From an uncultured beta proteobacterium (GTDB taxonomy: Bacteria > Pseudomonadota > Gammaproteobacteria > Burkholderiales > Burkholderiaceae_C), in contig CAIQVX010000339.1 of NCBI GenBank assembly GCA_903875275.1, forward strand, positions 1 through 37,092: a stretch of DNA of 37,092 nucleotides. The letters run 5' to 3'. The first letter of the stretch is position 1; each line of letters opens with the position of its first letter. Of the stretch, positions 8,295 to 18,743 are shown piece by piece. A model generated the notes under the pieces. The model had not been told where the DNA came from. It saw nothing but the letters and a program-made list of their open reading frames with translations, and made no database searches. The position numbers were made by a program, and so were the translations under genes.

Positions 8295-11121
8295 GTCCTG
8301 CGGCAATGCCATTGATAGATATATGAATGCCACGCTGGATCCGTGCATCGGTCTGTCCGCCACGGTGACGTCGCACAAGTTCAACCTGGAGATGGTGAAG
8401 TGGGTCAATGTATGGAAAACGGTGATGGATGGAGCGCTGTAGCGCAGCGTTGTGAGTCAGACGCTGCCTGTCGCCGGTGATGCGAAGCAGGGCGTCCGCA
8501 GTGCGGTGCCATTCCAGTTCAATGACTTTGAAGACTGCCTTTCGCAGGCGTGTGTCAGTTACAAGTTCGGCATAACGTCGACCGAGCGTCAAGTCACTTT
8601 TGGCCATCACCATGTCGATGTTTGACAGAAGCGTATTGAAGAATGGCCACTCACTGTACATTTGTCGCAGCAATTGCAGTTTGCCCCGGTCTACGCCACG
8701 ATCTCGCTGATGGAGGAATTGCTCCACCGACGAGCCGAAACCGAACCATCCCGGCAGAGTCAGGCGGCACTGACCCCAGCTGAAGCCCCAGGGAATAGCA
8801 CGCAGATCCTGGATCCTCTGGGTTGCCCTGCGTGATGCGGGACGAGAGCCAATATTGAGTTCGGCGATTTCTCTGATCGGTGTCGAGTCAAAAAAATACT
8901 GTGTGAAGCCCGGTGTTTCATATACCAACCTTCGATACGCTGCCATGCTGCTGCTCGACAACTCAGCCGCAGCGTCCAGGAAACACGCACTGGCTGGTTG
9001 AGTGGGTTGCAGCAGCGTCGCCTCCAGGGTTGCGGCCACCAGAGTCTCCAGATTGCGGCGACCGATTTCAGGGTTGGCGTATTTCGAGCCAATGACTTCG
9101 CCCTGCTCGGTCAGACGTATCTGGCCGCGCACTGTTCCTGGGGGCTGGGCCAGTATGGCTTGGTAGCTGGGGCCACCGCCGCGGCCCACGGTGCCGCCCC
9201 GGCCGTGGAACATGCGCAATCTAATGGGGCTGGTCAGGTCAGGGCCGGACAATTCATCGAACAATCGGACCAGTGCGGTTTCGGCACGGTAGAGTTCCCA
9301 GTTGCTGGTGAAGATTCCACCATCCTTGTTGCTGTCCGAATAACCCAGCATGATGTCCTGCTCACAGTACTGATCAGGGCGGCCGCGACGCACCAGGTTC
9401 CGAATGCCGGGCAACGAGAAGAATTCGCGCATGATGGACTCGGCGTTGCGCAGGTCTTCGATAGTCTCAAACAGGGGAACGACAATCAGGTCGCAACAGG
9501 CATTGTGGTCCAGCGTCCCCTGCATCAAGCCTGCCTCCTTCTGCAGCAGCAGCACTTCAAGCAGATCACTGACTGTTTCGGTGTGACTGATGATGTAGTG
9601 CCGTATCGCCTCGCTACCAAATTGCTGGCGCAGCGCCTTGGCCGTTTCGAAAATGGACAGCTCACTCTGTGCATGATCTGAATAGATCGAGCCAACGACA
9701 CGCAGCGGGCGTGCGTCATTGAGCAAATCAATCAGGAGCTTGCACTTCGCGGGTTCGCTCAGGAGGGCATAAGCCGGATTGAGTCGCGCCACTGCCAGCA
9801 ACTCAGCCACCACTGTTTCATGCTGGTCCGAACTTTGGCGCAGATCGACTGTGGCCAGGTGAAAGCCGAAAACATCAAGTGTTCGAATCAGAGGTTGCAG
9901 CCGCTGCTTTACTAATGCGGTGCCGTGCTGAGCCAGCAGCGATGCTTCGATAATACGCAGGTCGGTCAGCAACTCCTGCGCCAGCTTGTAAGGGTTTTGT
10001 GGTGGGACCGCATGGCGAGCAGCCTCGCCGCCGGTCAGTTCCTTCAGGGTAGCGGCGAGCCGTGCATAAACGCCGATCAAAGCACGCCGGTAGGGCTCGT
10101 CTTTCCGGTGCGGATTGCTGTCAGGTGAGTTGGCCGCAAGGGCTTGCATTTCCGGCTCACAGTTCACGAGCAGGGATGAGACCGACAACTCGCCGCCAAG
10201 CAAGTGTATTTCGGTCAAGTAGTGTCGCAGTGCCACTTCAGCCTGCCGGCGTAGCGCATGCTGCAATGTGTGTTCGTTTACATTGGGATTGCCGTCACGG
10301 TCGCCACCAATCCACTGCCCCATGCGCAGGAAACTTCGAACCGAAGAATGTCCCAACTTCTGTTCGAGGTCGGCATAAACTCTCGGGATTTGGCGCAAGA
10401 AGGTCAATTCGTAATAACCAAGCGCGTTTTCAACTTCGTCTGCCACAGTGAGTCTGGAATATCGCAGGAGCCGTGTTTGCCATAACTGTGTGACCCGGGC
10501 ACGCATCTGAAGTTCGTTTTCGGCAAGTTCTCGCGGTGTTAGTGTGTCAGAGCGAGTGTTAGGCCCGGCACTGCGATTCTTGATGTCGTCGCGCATGCTG
10601 AGTAGTTCTGCAATATTGCGTTCGGCGTCCAGAATACTCTTGCGCTGCACCTCAGTCGGATGTGCAGTCAGCACCGGCGAGACATAGGCGATGCTCAATG
10701 TAGCGGCGATCGTCTGCGAGCTTATTCCGGCCTGCCGGCAGCGCCACAGGGCCGCGTCCATGCTGCCACTCTGTGTCTGCCCGGCGCGTTCATGGATCGC
10801 TCGGCGGCGGATGTGGTGTCGATCTTCCGCCAGATTGACCAAGTGACTGAAATAGGTGAAGGCCCGGATCACGCTGACGGTTTGGTCGTTGCTTAGGCCC
10901 TTGAGCAAGCGCTTAAGCGCCTTGTCGGCTTTGGCGTCGTCGTCGCGGCGAAAAGCCACCGAAAGCTTGCGGATTTGCTCAATCATTTCAAAGGCAGTAC
11001 TTCCCTCCTGCTCCCGGATCACATCTCCAAGGATGCGGCCCAGCAGTCGGATGTCGTCCAACAGGGGACGCTCGTTGGCTTTGGTGCTGCGGTTTGCCCC
11101 CGGCTTTGATGTGCTGATCAT
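8278..11121 (-). CDS. ppc: Phosphoenolpyruvate carboxylase
   Basis: This enzyme carboxylates phosphoenolpyruvate to oxaloacetate, refilling the citric acid cycle. The 947-residue length is longer than E. coli (883) but usual for betaproteobacteria. The signatures are [12 protein letters not shown] with catalytic H154, [12 protein letters not shown] at 591-602 with the essential lysine, and [14 protein letters not shown] at 638-651, the glycine-rich phosphoenolpyruvate/bicarbonate loop. The C-terminus [12 protein letters not shown] is the invariant family end and shows the 3' end is complete. It diverges from hemC across a 99-base gap and converges on the response regulator with a 17-base overlap, leaving no room for a terminator between them. 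Confidence 0.97.
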   Translation of the reverse strand: MISTSKPGANRSTKANERPLLDDIRLLGRILGDVIREQEGSTAFEMIEQIRKLSVAFRRDDDAKADKALKRLLKGLSNDQTVSVIRAFTYFSHLVNLAEDRHHIRRRAIHERAGQTQSGSMDAALWRCRQAGISSQTIAATLSIAYVSPVLTAHPTEVQRKSILDAERNIAELLSMRDDIKNRSAGPNTRSDTLTPRELAENELQMRARVTQLWQTRLLRYSRLTVADEVENALGYYELTFLRQIPRVYADLEQKLGHSSVRSFLRMGQWIGGDRDGNPNVNEHTLQHALRRQAEVALRHYLTEIHLLGGELSVSSLLVNCEPEMQALAANSPDSNPHRKDEPYRRALIGVYARLAATLKELTGGEAARHAVPPQNPYKLAQELLTDLRIIEASLLAQHGTALVKQRLQPLIRTLDVFGFHLATVDLRQSSDQHETVVAELLAVARLNPAYALLSEPAKCKLLIDLLNDARPLRVVGSIYSDHAQSELSIFETAKALRQQFGSEAIRHYIISHTETVSDLLEVLLLQKEAGLMQGTLDHNACCDLIVVPLFETIEDLRNAESIMREFFSLPGIRNLVRRGRPDQYCEQDIMLGYSDSNKDGGIFTSNWELYRAETALVRLFDELSGPDLTSPIRLRMFHGRGGTVGRGGGPSYQAILAQPPGTVRGQIRLTEQGEVIGSKYANPEIGRRNLETLVAATLEATLLQPTQPASACFLDAAAELSSSSMAAYRRLVYETPGFTQYFFDSTPIREIAELNIGSRPASRRATQRIQDLRAIPWGFSWGQCRLTLPGWFGFGSSVEQFLHQRDRGVDRGKLQLLRQMYSEWPFFNTLLSNIDMVMAKSDLTLGRRYAELVTDTRLRKAVFKVIELEWHRTADALLRITGDRQRLTHNAALQRSIHHRFPYIDPLHHLQVELVRRHRGGQTDARIQRGIHISINGIAAGLRNTG

Positions 11122-11160
11122 GGTGTTGGCAATCGTTTATTGGAAGATCTCTGTCGGGCC

Positions 11161-11170
11161 ATGCTAGCAT
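11161..11170. promoter_or_regulatory. Palindrome in the ppc/hemC divergent gap
   Basis: ATGCTAGCAT is a perfect ten-base palindrome midway in the 99-base region between the ppc and hemC starts. It contains TAGCAT on both strands, which could serve as a weak -10 box in each direction. No convincing -35 box is correctly spaced, so this is only a suggestion. Confidence 0.25.
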
Positions 11171-11220
11171 CCCCGGTCCGATTGGGATTACCAGCAAGTT
11201 ACAACCACGAAGCACCGTTT

Positions 11221-12168
11221 ATGAGTAGTTTGACGATAGCAACCCGAGAGAGTCGATTGGCAATGTGGCAGGCACAGCATGTGAAGACCTTGCTGGAGCG
11301 TTGTGGCCATCAGGTCAGTCTGCTGGGTATGACGACTCTGGGAGATCAGATATTGGACCGCGCCTTGAGCAAGGTGGGTGGAAAAGGTCTGTTCGTCAAG
11401 GAGTTGGAAGTGGCACTGGCTCAGGGCCGGGCTGACCTGGCGGTCCACTCCTTGAAGGACGTTCCCATGGAACTGCCGGAGGGTTTCAGCCTCGCGTGTG
11501 TAATGGAGCGGGAGGACCCGCGCGATGCGTTTGTTTCCAATCGTTTTGACAGTCTGGCTGACTTGCCACAGTCAGCGGTGGTGGGAAGTTCGAGCTTGCG
11601 CCGTATGGCGCTGTTGCGTGCAGCTCGCCCCGATCTCAGGATCGAGCCCTTGCGCGGCAATCTGGACACACGGTTGCGAAAGCTCGATGACGGTCAGTAT
11701 GACGCCATCGTGCTGGCTGCAGCTGGTCTGAAGCGACTGGGTCTGGAGTCGAGAATTCGCTCTGTGTTCGATCCCGCATCGATGCTTCCTGCAGCTGGAC
11801 AGGGTGCGCTCGGAATTGAAGTGCTCAGCGCGCGGCAGGACGTGTTCCAGGCGCTGGCGCCTCTGGCGCATCACACAACATGGTTAGCGGTGGCAGCTGA
11901 GCGGGCTGTGAGTCGGGCAATGGGGGGGAGTTGTTCCATGCCGTTGGCGGCATTTGCCACCTTCCAGGGGAACATCCTGACCATCGATGCTGCTTGGGGC
12001 GATCCCGAGGGAAGACTCGAGCTGGTCAGCGTGCGAGATTGCGCGGCAGTAAACGATCTAGCCAGTGCCGCCGCCTTGGGCACGCAGGCGGCGACCGAGC
12101 TTCGATCCCGCGTGGTTGCCAAGGGTGGGGTTGTTCATTATCCATCCGAGACCCCGGGTCATGCCTGA
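11221..12168 (+). CDS. hemC: Hydroxymethylbilane synthase (porphobilinogen deaminase)
   Basis: HemC joins four porphobilinogen molecules into hydroxymethylbilane in the tetrapyrrole pathway. The 315-residue protein has C238 in [11 protein letters not shown], which carries the dipyrromethane cofactor, and catalytic D80 in VHSLKDVPM (E. coli D84). GLFVKELE and [13 protein letters not shown] are conserved substrate-binding segments. The start at 11221 ([18 protein letters not shown]) fits the family N-terminus; the open frame extends 27 codons upstream, but that part is not family-like. It leads the hemC-hemD-hemX-hemY group, with two bases between its TGA and the hemD ATG. Confidence 0.97.
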   Translation: MSSLTIATRESRLAMWQAQHVKTLLERCGHQVSLLGMTTLGDQILDRALSKVGGKGLFVKELEVALAQGRADLAVHSLKDVPMELPEGFSLACVMEREDPRDAFVSNRFDSLADLPQSAVVGSSSLRRMALLRAARPDLRIEPLRGNLDTRLRKLDDGQYDAIVLAAAGLKRLGLESRIRSVFDPASMLPAAGQGALGIEVLSARQDVFQALAPLAHHTTWLAVAAERAVSRAMGGSCSMPLAAFATFQGNILTIDAAWGDPEGRLELVSVRDCAAVNDLASAAALGTQAATELRSRVVAKGGVVHYPSETPGHA

Positions 12169-12170
12169 AC

Positions 12171-12974
12171 ATGCGCGTTGTCGTCACCCGACCGGAACGT
12201 GAGGCCCAGCGCTGGGTCAGGGATTTGTCAGCGCAGGGGGTAGAGGCGCTGGCGTTGCCACTGATACAGATCCGGCCGGTTTCAATTCCACAAGACTGGA
12301 TCCGAGGCGTTCAGCAAGGGGGCAGGCGCATTGGGGTCATGTTTGTCAGTGCCAATGCCGCTGATTGTTTTTTTTTAGCTGATCCCTGTCTCGTGGATTT
12401 GTTTGGGTCAACCGCAATTGATGGCCCCCGGGTATGGGCAACTGGGCCCGGGACTGCCAAGGCTTTGCTTCGGGCCGGTGTGTTGCCGGAGAAAATCGAT
12501 GTGCCGCCCCCGGGGGCCACCCAGTTCGATTCCGAGGCCTTGTGGCAGATAGTGCATTCACAGATTCGAGCTGGGGATTGTGTGCTGATCGTGCGGGGTA
12601 CTGATGCCGTCGACGGGCTTGATTCAGGCACCGGCACAGGGCGGGACTGGTTTGCCCGGCAAATTGCGGCCCTTGGAGCGAAAGTTGAGTTTGTGGTTGC
12701 CTACCAGCGCTGTGTTCCTGATTTCACTGCACGTGAGCGTGACCTCGCGCGGGCGGCCGCCAACGATCAGTCAGTGTGGTTGTTCAGCAGTGCGCAGGCG
12801 GTGCAAAATCTTCGCAGGGCTTTCCCTGAACTGAATTGGAGCAGGGGACGCGCACTGGCTACTCATGCCCGAATTGCCGCGTCAGCACGGGATGCCGGAT
12901 TTGGGGTTGTTTGGGAGTCCAGGCCCACACTGTCCGATGTGCTGGCGGCGCTAAAATCTCGCGATGAACTCTGA
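12171..12974 (+). CDS. hemD: Uroporphyrinogen-III synthase
   Basis: HemD closes hydroxymethylbilane to uroporphyrinogen III with inversion of ring D. The 267 residues form the bilobed HemD fold, starting MRVVVTRPEREAQRW. The second lobe contains LIVRGTDAVDG and later WLFSSAQAVQNL, corresponding to the family's conserved TSxxAV-type region. Sequence conservation in this family is low, so the call leans on position directly after hemC as well as the N-terminus. The coding sequence contains a run of nine T at 12368-12376 with the frame intact. The end overlaps the hemX start by 11 bases. Confidence 0.92.
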   Translation: MRVVVTRPEREAQRWVRDLSAQGVEALALPLIQIRPVSIPQDWIRGVQQGGRRIGVMFVSANAADCFFLADPCLVDLFGSTAIDGPRVWATGPGTAKALLRAGVLPEKIDVPPPGATQFDSEALWQIVHSQIRAGDCVLIVRGTDAVDGLDSGTGTGRDWFARQIAALGAKVEFVVAYQRCVPDFTARERDLARAAANDQSVWLFSSAQAVQNLRRAFPELNWSRGRALATHARIAASARDAGFGVVWESRPTLSDVLAALKSRDEL

Positions 12975-14025
12975 TGCCACGGTCGAAACCGCAGCCCCGA
13001 CACCAGCGAGTGTGGATGCGCAGCAGACTGTGAAAATTGTGGCCCCATCGTGGCGACGCTGGCTCATGATCGGGGTCGGCCTGTTGTCCTTGCTTGCCTT
13101 TCTGGTAAGTACATTGTTGTGGCACCGGTTGTCGTTGATCCAGGAACAACTGGCGCGCCAGAGTGCGGACGCCGGTGTCCAGTCGACTGAGGCGCGGGCC
13201 ATAGCCAAACAGGCGCAGGAAATGGCACGTGAGGCCGCCGCGAGAGTGGCCGTTCTGGACGCACGTTTGAGCGAAGTTGCGCTGCAGCGTACGCAACTTG
13301 AGGAACTGATGCAGAGCCTGTCGCGGTCTCGTGATGAGAATATGGTGGTTGATATCGAGTCGGCGATCCGTCTGGCGCAACAACAAGCTCAGTTGACCGG
13401 CAGCGTTGAACCCCTGCTCGCGGCTTTGAAAAGCGCTGAGCAGCGGGTTGCCAGAGCTGCCCAACCCCGCCTGACTTCCTTGCAGCGCGCCATTGCACGT
13501 GATATAGACCGTATCAAATCGGCAGCGATAAGCGATACGCCCGGGTTGTTGGTCAAACTGGACGAACTGGTTCATCTGACCGACGAACTTGCGCTCGCCA
13601 ATGCCGCCATGCCGATACGTCCTGCCAGCGCAGGCAAGCGTGATTCGACAGAGGCTGCACCCAACTGGTGGCTGCATGCTTGGCAGACGGTGCGCGATCA
13701 GGCCAGCACCCTGATGCGGGTCAGTCGAATTGAGCAGCCCGAGGCGGCGTTGCTGTCACCCGAACAGTCTTTTTTCCTGCGTGAAAACCTCAAGCTCAAG
13801 CTCCTCAACGCCAGGCTCGGACTGCTTGCGCGTCAACTCGATTCCGCGCGCGCCGACCTTGCGGCGGCGGCAATTTCGCTGAATCGATACTTCGATCCGG
13901 GTTCACGTAAGACGCAACTGGTGGTGACCCTGCTGCAGCAGGTTCAGATCCAGATGAAGACACTGCAGATTCCGCGCGTCGACGATACGCTTGGTGCGCT
14001 GGCAACCGCCGCCGCCGGACGGTAG
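12964..14025 (+). CDS. hemX: HemX family membrane protein
   Basis: This 353-residue protein has a short cytoplasmic N-terminus, one membrane span at about 33-53, and a long alpha-helical, charged and Gln-rich region at about 55-150 that should form a coiled coil, then a helical C-terminal domain. This is the layout of the HemX (YigE-like) proteins encoded after hemD in many proteobacteria, often called putative uroporphyrinogen-III C-methyltransferase. The sequence shows no SAM-binding motif, so a methylase role is not supported. A scaffolding role with HemY at the inner membrane is a common suggestion, not something the sequence proves. Its ATG lies inside the last codons of hemD, which suggests translational coupling. 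Confidence 0.88.
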   Translation: MNSDATVETAAPTPASVDAQQTVKIVAPSWRRWLMIGVGLLSLLAFLVSTLLWHRLSLIQEQLARQSADAGVQSTEARAIAKQAQEMAREAAARVAVLDARLSEVALQRTQLEELMQSLSRSRDENMVVDIESAIRLAQQQAQLTGSVEPLLAALKSAEQRVARAAQPRLTSLQRAIARDIDRIKSAAISDTPGLLVKLDELVHLTDELALANAAMPIRPASAGKRDSTEAAPNWWLHAWQTVRDQASTLMRVSRIEQPEAALLSPEQSFFLRENLKLKLLNARLGLLARQLDSARADLAAAAISLNRYFDPGSRKTQLVVTLLQQVQIQMKTLQIPRVDDTLGALATAAAGR

Positions 14026-14027
14026 CG

Positions 14028-15314
14028 ATGCGACTGGCCTTGTGGTTCCTGGGGTTGTTTGGTGCGGCGGTTGCAATCGCACTGTTTGCAGGTAACAACC
14101 AGGGCACGATCACACTGTTCTGGCCACCCTACCGTGTCGATTTCTCCCTAAATTTCGCCATATTGCTGACGGCGCTGGTTTTCCTGATTCTTCATGTGGC
14201 CTTGCGCGCGCTGGCCGCACTTTTTGCGATGCCAGCACTGGCACGGCGTTGGCGTATTCAGCATCAGGAGCGTGCAATCACCCTTTCCCTGCTTGATGCC
14301 ATTTCGCACTTGATAGCTGGACGCTTTGTACGTGCCAGAAAGGCTGCGGAACTGGTGCTGGCAAAGGATGGTGTGATGACGGGTAGTGGGGAACAACTTG
14401 CCTATTCCACGCGACTGCGAGCATTGTCCCATTTGCTGGCTGCCGAAAGCGCACAGGTCTTACAGGACAGGGCAGCGCGCGAGAGCCACTATCGTGACGC
14501 CATGGCACAAACTCGCAAACGTGATTCGCACGAAATGCGGGACGGTATGAAACTGCGTGCAGCACGCTGGGCACTGGAAGATCGGGATGCTTCTGGCGCA
14601 CTTACCCTGCTCGATGACTTGTCGCAGGGCGCGGCGCGGCGCACCATTGCCTTGCGTTTGCGGCTGAAAGCCACCCGACTGGGGCAGCAGCCGCGGGCCG
14701 CGCTGGAGACTGCGCGCCTGTTGGCGAAACATCGGGCGTTTTCGGACGTAGCGGCACTCGGATTGTTGCGTGGTCTGGCATTGGAACTGCTTGCAACTGC
14801 ACGCGATTCCGATCAGCAAGTGGCTGTCTGGCTGCAGCTTGAGGAGTCCGAGAGGCGGATGCCGGAGGTGGCGCTGGAGGCATGTCGGCGGATGCTTCAG
14901 CTCGGCGGCGATGTCGATACTGCGATGGGATGGTTGCTGCCAATTTGGGAGCGCATGGCAGGTGCACCAAATGGGCTTTCGGAAGATCAGCGCGTCAAGC
15001 TTGTTCTGGTACTGGAGCAGGGTTTCGGCCTCGCATCGGGCGCGCCGCAGTCGCTTTGGCTGACGCGGATCGAACAGGCTCAGATGAGCAACCCTGGCGA
15101 TCCTGTCTTGCAGTACCTGGCAGGCATCACGTGCCTGCGGCTGCAACTGTGGGGTAAGGCTCAGCAATTGCTAAGGCAGTCCCTGCCCAGGCTGCGGCAT
15201 GCCGAATTGGAGAGAAGCGCTTGGGCTGCCTTGGCGCGACTGGACGAACAGCGCGGTGATGTCGTTTCTGCTGCACAGAGTTGGCAGAACGCGGCACAGA
15301 AAAGGACTTTGTAA
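14028..15314 (+). CDS. hemY: HemY N-terminal domain / TPR membrane protein
   Basis: This 428-residue protein is unrelated to the Bacillus protoporphyrinogen oxidase of the same name. Two membrane spans (about 3-21 and 42-65) flank the conserved GNNQGTITLFWPPYRVDFSLN segment of the HemY_N domain. The rest, about 100-425, is a series of helical repeats (TPR-like, many Ala/Leu/Arg) facing the cytoplasm or periplasm. It begins two bases after the hemX stop. The molecular role is not established; it is found with hemC-hemD-hemX in beta- and gammaproteobacteria. A strong hairpin terminator follows at 15345. Confidence 0.88.
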   Translation: MRLALWFLGLFGAAVAIALFAGNNQGTITLFWPPYRVDFSLNFAILLTALVFLILHVALRALAALFAMPALARRWRIQHQERAITLSLLDAISHLIAGRFVRARKAAELVLAKDGVMTGSGEQLAYSTRLRALSHLLAAESAQVLQDRAARESHYRDAMAQTRKRDSHEMRDGMKLRAARWALEDRDASGALTLLDDLSQGAARRTIALRLRLKATRLGQQPRAALETARLLAKHRAFSDVAALGLLRGLALELLATARDSDQQVAVWLQLEESERRMPEVALEACRRMLQLGGDVDTAMGWLLPIWERMAGAPNGLSEDQRVKLVLVLEQGFGLASGAPQSLWLTRIEQAQMSNPGDPVLQYLAGITCLRLQLWGKAQQLLRQSLPRLRHAELERSAWAALARLDEQRGDVVSAAQSWQNAAQKRTL

Positions 15315-15344
15315 CCCAATCCCACTGCGCAGGGTTCTGCCTGA

Positions 15345-15376
15345 GAGAAGGTGGGCGCCGAAGCTCCCACTTTCTC
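15345..15376. terminator. Hairpin between convergent hemY and rne
   Basis: GAGAAGGTGGG (15345-15355) pairs with CCCACTTTCTC (15366-15376) over eleven positions with one G-T pair. GC/GC with a CGAA tetraloop can extend it inside. A short T-containing stretch follows on the plus strand. It lies 31 bases after the hemY stop and 26 bases beyond the rne stop, so it may end both transcripts. Confidence 0.75.
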
Positions 15377-15401
15377 AAGCTTTATTGACCCTGGCTGCTA
15401 C

Positions 15402-18221
15402 TTATTGCGACAATTCAAACGGGAGAGTCATATTGTGCAGATCGCGTTTGGTTTCGACCAAAATCAGCGGTCGATCATCAAGCGCCACAGCAGCAGGGCG
15501 TTCCCTGGGAACGTGAATCTGCCTTGTCTCGGCTGCAATGGCCGCCTGCACAGCGGCGACTTTGGATGCATCGGAATTCACCCATATCAGCCCCGAACTT
15601 TCCGCAACCTGCGTCAACTCCGTCAGGGGTAGGGAAAAGGGTTGCAATTTCGGCATGGTGGTGGTTGGCTGCGCCACAGGAACTTGCACAGTCGGTGCCT
15701 CAGCTTGCGTCGCGGGTGAGCTTTCGGCGGGCACAGCCAATGGAGATGGGGCCACACTCGTCGGCGGGACTTGGGTGTCCACGCTGAAGTAGGAGCGCCT
15801 GGGTTCCTCCCCCAGTTCCTGCGACTCCGGTCGGCTCTCTACGTTTTGCCGTTCACCCTGTTCGGTGCGATCATTGCGAGGCGCGCGATCACGACCAGAG
15901 CGCTCGCGTGGGCGTCTGTCGCGGGGCTGTGCGCCATCCGCTGGAACTGCGGATTCTCCGCCACTCCGTTCGGAAACCGATTCGGTGGCACCTGCCTGCG
16001 ATCGAACAGTCTCCTCCTGCCGCCTGCTCCGATCAGGTCGACGCTCGGCGCGGGGTTCTGTCCTGGGATCAACGCGCTCGGATGAACTGCCCTGGTCGAC
16101 ATTCTCGGGACGATCATTGCGGCTTCGCTCGCCGCGGTTGCGTTCGCCTCGTCCACCGTTGCGTGCCGCACGTTCTGATGCGCTTGACTCGGGACGAATG
16201 TTGTCCGGGCCCGTACCGGGCACTGCAGGTGCGGAAGCATTCAGGTCACCTGCCAGTGCCTTGCCTTCAGCATCGACCCGCTCACGCTGCGTTTGCGTCG
16301 GGCGGTCTGCGCGGCCTCCGCGGCCACCCCTGGCACCACGGCCATCACCACGCCCTTCGGGTCGACCGCCCCGACCGCCTCGTCCCTCATCGCGTCTCGC
16401 GCCTTCCCGGACAGGACGACCCTCGCGCTTATCATCGGGGCTCACACTGGGTGCGGGTTTGACGCGTGCCACAGGTGCTGGTTCGGCCACAAAAAGCCGT
16501 TTCAACCAACCAAAGAAGCCCGTGTTTGCCGGCCCAGCGCCCGAAGGTACTTGGGGAGCATGCAGCGGCACAGTGGCAGGTCTTGCCAACTCGGGCTTCG
16601 GCACCACAATGGGAGCAGGTGCATCAGGCAGTACACCTTTGATCAGGGGTGTCTGCTTGTTGGTCGGCTCCTGCGACCGGCGAGTTACAGCAACAGGGTC
16701 CTCCATTTCCTCGGCCATTTTGTAGCTGGCCTCGACGTTATCCAGGCGTGGATCGTCGTGTTTGAGTCGCTCCAGCTTGTAATTTGGAGTCTCCAGCGTC
16801 TTGTTGGGGACCATCAGGACGTTGATCCGCTGCTTGATCTCGATCTTGGCAATCTCGGCCCGCTTTTCGTTGAGCAGAAAGGACGCAACTTCGACCGGGA
16901 CCTGGCACAGTACGGATGCAGTGTTGTCCTTGAGGGATTCTTCCTGAATGATGCGCAGGATTTGCAGTGCGCTCGACTCTGTATCACGGATGTGGCCAGA
17001 ACCACCGCAGCGCGGGCACGGAATGGACGCACCCTCGGACAGAGCAGGGCGCAGGCGCTGGCGACTCATCTCCATCAGACCAAACTTGCTGATCGTCCCA
17101 AATTGAACGCGAGCGCGGTCTTGCCGCAACGCGTCTCGCAGGCGGTTTTCGACATCGCGCCGATTGCGGCTTTCCTCCATGTCGATAAAGTCGATCACGA
17201 TCAAGCCACCCAGATCGCGCAAGCGCATCTGGCGTGCGACTTCGTCAGCAGCTTCCAGATTGGTGCGCGTGGCGGTTTCCTCAATGTCACCGCCCTTGAT
17301 GGCGCGTGCGGAATTGACATCGACGCTGACCAGCGCCTCAGTATGGTCGATCACGATTGCGCCGCCACTGGGCAACTGCACCGTGCGCGCATACGCGGAC
17401 TCGATCTGGTGCTCGATCTGGAAGCGGCTGAACAACGGCGCATCGTCTCGATAGCGCTTGACTCGAGCTGCATGCTCGGGCATGACGTGGGCCATGAACT
17501 GCTGGGCCTGCTCGTAAACGTCGTCAGTGTCGATCAGAATGTCGCCGATGTCGTTGTTGAAGTAGTCGCGGATGGCACGAATAACGAGGCTCGATTCCTG
17601 GTAAATCAGGAACGCCCCCTTGGTTCCCTTAGCGGCACCGTCGATGGCGGCCCACAACTTCAGAAGGTAATTCAGGTCCCATTGCAGTTCCGGGGCACTA
17701 CGGCCGATGCCGGCGGTGCGGGCAATGATACTCATACCGTTGGGGTATTCGGGCTGGTCCAGTGCTTCCTTGAGCTCGGCACGGTCTTCGCCCTCAATCC
17801 GACGAGAAACGCCGCCACCCCGTGGATTGTTGGGCATCAGCACAACGTAGCGGCCAGCCAGCGAGACAAACGTCGTCAGAGCCGCCCCTTTGTTGCCGCG
17901 CTCCTCTTTTTCTACCTGCACCAGCAGTTCCTGACCCTCGCGGATGGCGTCCTGTATCCGTGCCTGGCTGACCGATACACCCTGCTGGAAATACTGCCTT
18001 GAAATTTCCTTGAACGGCAGAAAACCGTGCCGGTCTTCGCCGTAATCGACAAAGCAGGCTTCCAAAGAGGGTTCGACGCGCGTCACAACTGCCTTGTAGA
18101 TATTGCCTTTTCGCTGTTCGCGTCCCTCAATTTCAATTTCATAGTCGAGCAGCTTTTGCCCATCGACAATGGCCAACCGGCGTTCCTCCGCCTGCGTGGC
18201 ATTAATCAGCATTCGCTTCAT
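15402..18221 (-). CDS. rne: Ribonuclease E
   Basis: RNase E is the main mRNA-decay and RNA-processing endonuclease, and the scaffold of the degradosome. The 939-residue protein has the catalytic half at about 1-500: an S1 domain (about 37-120), the 5'-sensor, the DNase I-like domain with metal ligands D301 and D344 (E. coli D303, D346), and the zinc-link CPRCGG with C402 and C405. From about 590 the protein is disordered and very rich in Arg, Gly and Glu ([12 protein letters not shown] type), the arginine-rich RNA-binding and scaffold region. The C-terminus ends LPFELSQ. AAGGA eight bases before the ATG is the ribosome binding site; it falls inside an inverted repeat described separately. Confidence 0.96.
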   Translation of the reverse strand: MKRMLINATQAEERRLAIVDGQKLLDYEIEIEGREQRKGNIYKAVVTRVEPSLEACFVDYGEDRHGFLPFKEISRQYFQQGVSVSQARIQDAIREGQELLVQVEKEERGNKGAALTTFVSLAGRYVVLMPNNPRGGGVSRRIEGEDRAELKEALDQPEYPNGMSIIARTAGIGRSAPELQWDLNYLLKLWAAIDGAAKGTKGAFLIYQESSLVIRAIRDYFNNDIGDILIDTDDVYEQAQQFMAHVMPEHAARVKRYRDDAPLFSRFQIEHQIESAYARTVQLPSGGAIVIDHTEALVSVDVNSARAIKGGDIEETATRTNLEAADEVARQMRLRDLGGLIVIDFIDMEESRNRRDVENRLRDALRQDRARVQFGTISKFGLMEMSRQRLRPALSEGASIPCPRCGGSGHIRDTESSALQILRIIQEESLKDNTASVLCQVPVEVASFLLNEKRAEIAKIEIKQRINVLMVPNKTLETPNYKLERLKHDDPRLDNVEASYKMAEEMEDPVAVTRRSQEPTNKQTPLIKGVLPDAPAPIVVPKPELARPATVPLHAPQVPSGAGPANTGFFGWLKRLFVAEPAPVARVKPAPSVSPDDKREGRPVREGARRDEGRGGRGGRPEGRGDGRGARGGRGGRADRPTQTQRERVDAEGKALAGDLNASAPAVPGTGPDNIRPESSASERAARNGGRGERNRGERSRNDRPENVDQGSSSERVDPRTEPRAERRPDRSRRQEETVRSQAGATESVSERSGGESAVPADGAQPRDRRPRERSGRDRAPRNDRTEQGERQNVESRPESQELGEEPRRSYFSVDTQVPPTSVAPSPLAVPAESSPATQAEAPTVQVPVAQPTTTMPKLQPFSLPLTELTQVAESSGLIWVNSDASKVAAVQAAIAAETRQIHVPRERPAAVALDDRPLILVETKRDLHNMTLPFELSQ

Positions 18222-18743
18222 GGTGACATTCCTTCAATTCAAACAACAACAAGCTCCTGACGAGCCATTGATATCGGAACTGACGCTTTGAATTGAGGAG
18301 GAAACAGCCGGAGAACCGAGACTTAAACAATAAGTCTGGGTATGGGCGCGTGGAGGGGAGCGAGGAGTCCGGGTTGTGGATGCGCTACTTTATAAATAGC
18401 AGGTTGCGTTCGAATCAGGAACGCCGACGAGCGATCCCCGCCAAAAAACGGAGCGAAAACGCACCGCAGGCAACTGTAGATCAAACTCATCAACACAAAC
18501 ATCTCGCTTCATTCCGTCCACAGACGATGGGTCTGCAGACTTGGGTATTCCGTATCAGTTTTTCAAGGCGTCGTCTTGACCGTTGGCCCGGCATGCCACT
18601 GCAAGCATCTGGCTTGCGGTTTGCCTGCGCTGACAAACGGCGATATCGACTTGCTAACGGGGCTGGTGCTGGTGGGTGAACTAAACTCCACCTAAACTAT
18701 GACTTAACCTGTCGCCAAATCAACCACTTACAGCTCACCGCTA
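18222..18743. other. Divergent rne/rluC intergenic region, 522 bases
   Basis: No believable gene lies here. The open frame at 18293-18679 on the plus strand has the composition of noise (Arg/Ser/Gln rich, no domain). The half nearest rne is the rne leader, with the inverted repeat at 18229-18303. Small hairpins are visible, for example CAGAC/GTCTG near 18521-18535 and GCAAGC/GCTTGC around 18601-18617. A/T-rich TATTTATAA on the minus strand near 18390-18398 could hold an rne -10 box, but its -35 is poor. Near rluC, CTAAACT occurs twice, 11 bases apart (18681 and 18692). Confidence 0.6.
18229..18303 (-). promoter_or_regulatory. Inverted repeat covering the rne ribosome binding site
   Basis: In the rne leader, TCAATTCAAA (minus strand, 18296-18287) is the exact complement of TTTGAATTGA (18243-18234), 43 bases later in the transcript. 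Three more pairs form past a single-base bulge and take in the AAGGA ribosome binding site at 18234-18230. Folded, the stem would bury the site, eight bases before the AUG. E. coli rne is controlled through hairpins in its own leader; the sequence here is not the same, so a similar role is an inference. Confidence 0.55.

Noticed and set aside
16293-18002. 569-codon open frame on the plus strand opposite rne
   Set aside because: It is a shadow of the G/C-rich rne coding strand. RNase E has all its motifs on the minus strand, and the antisense product has no domain.
18293-18679. 128-codon plus-strand frame in the rne/rluC gap
   Set aside because: Arg/Ser/Gln-rich, no domain or ribosome binding site, and it lies antisense to the rne leader.
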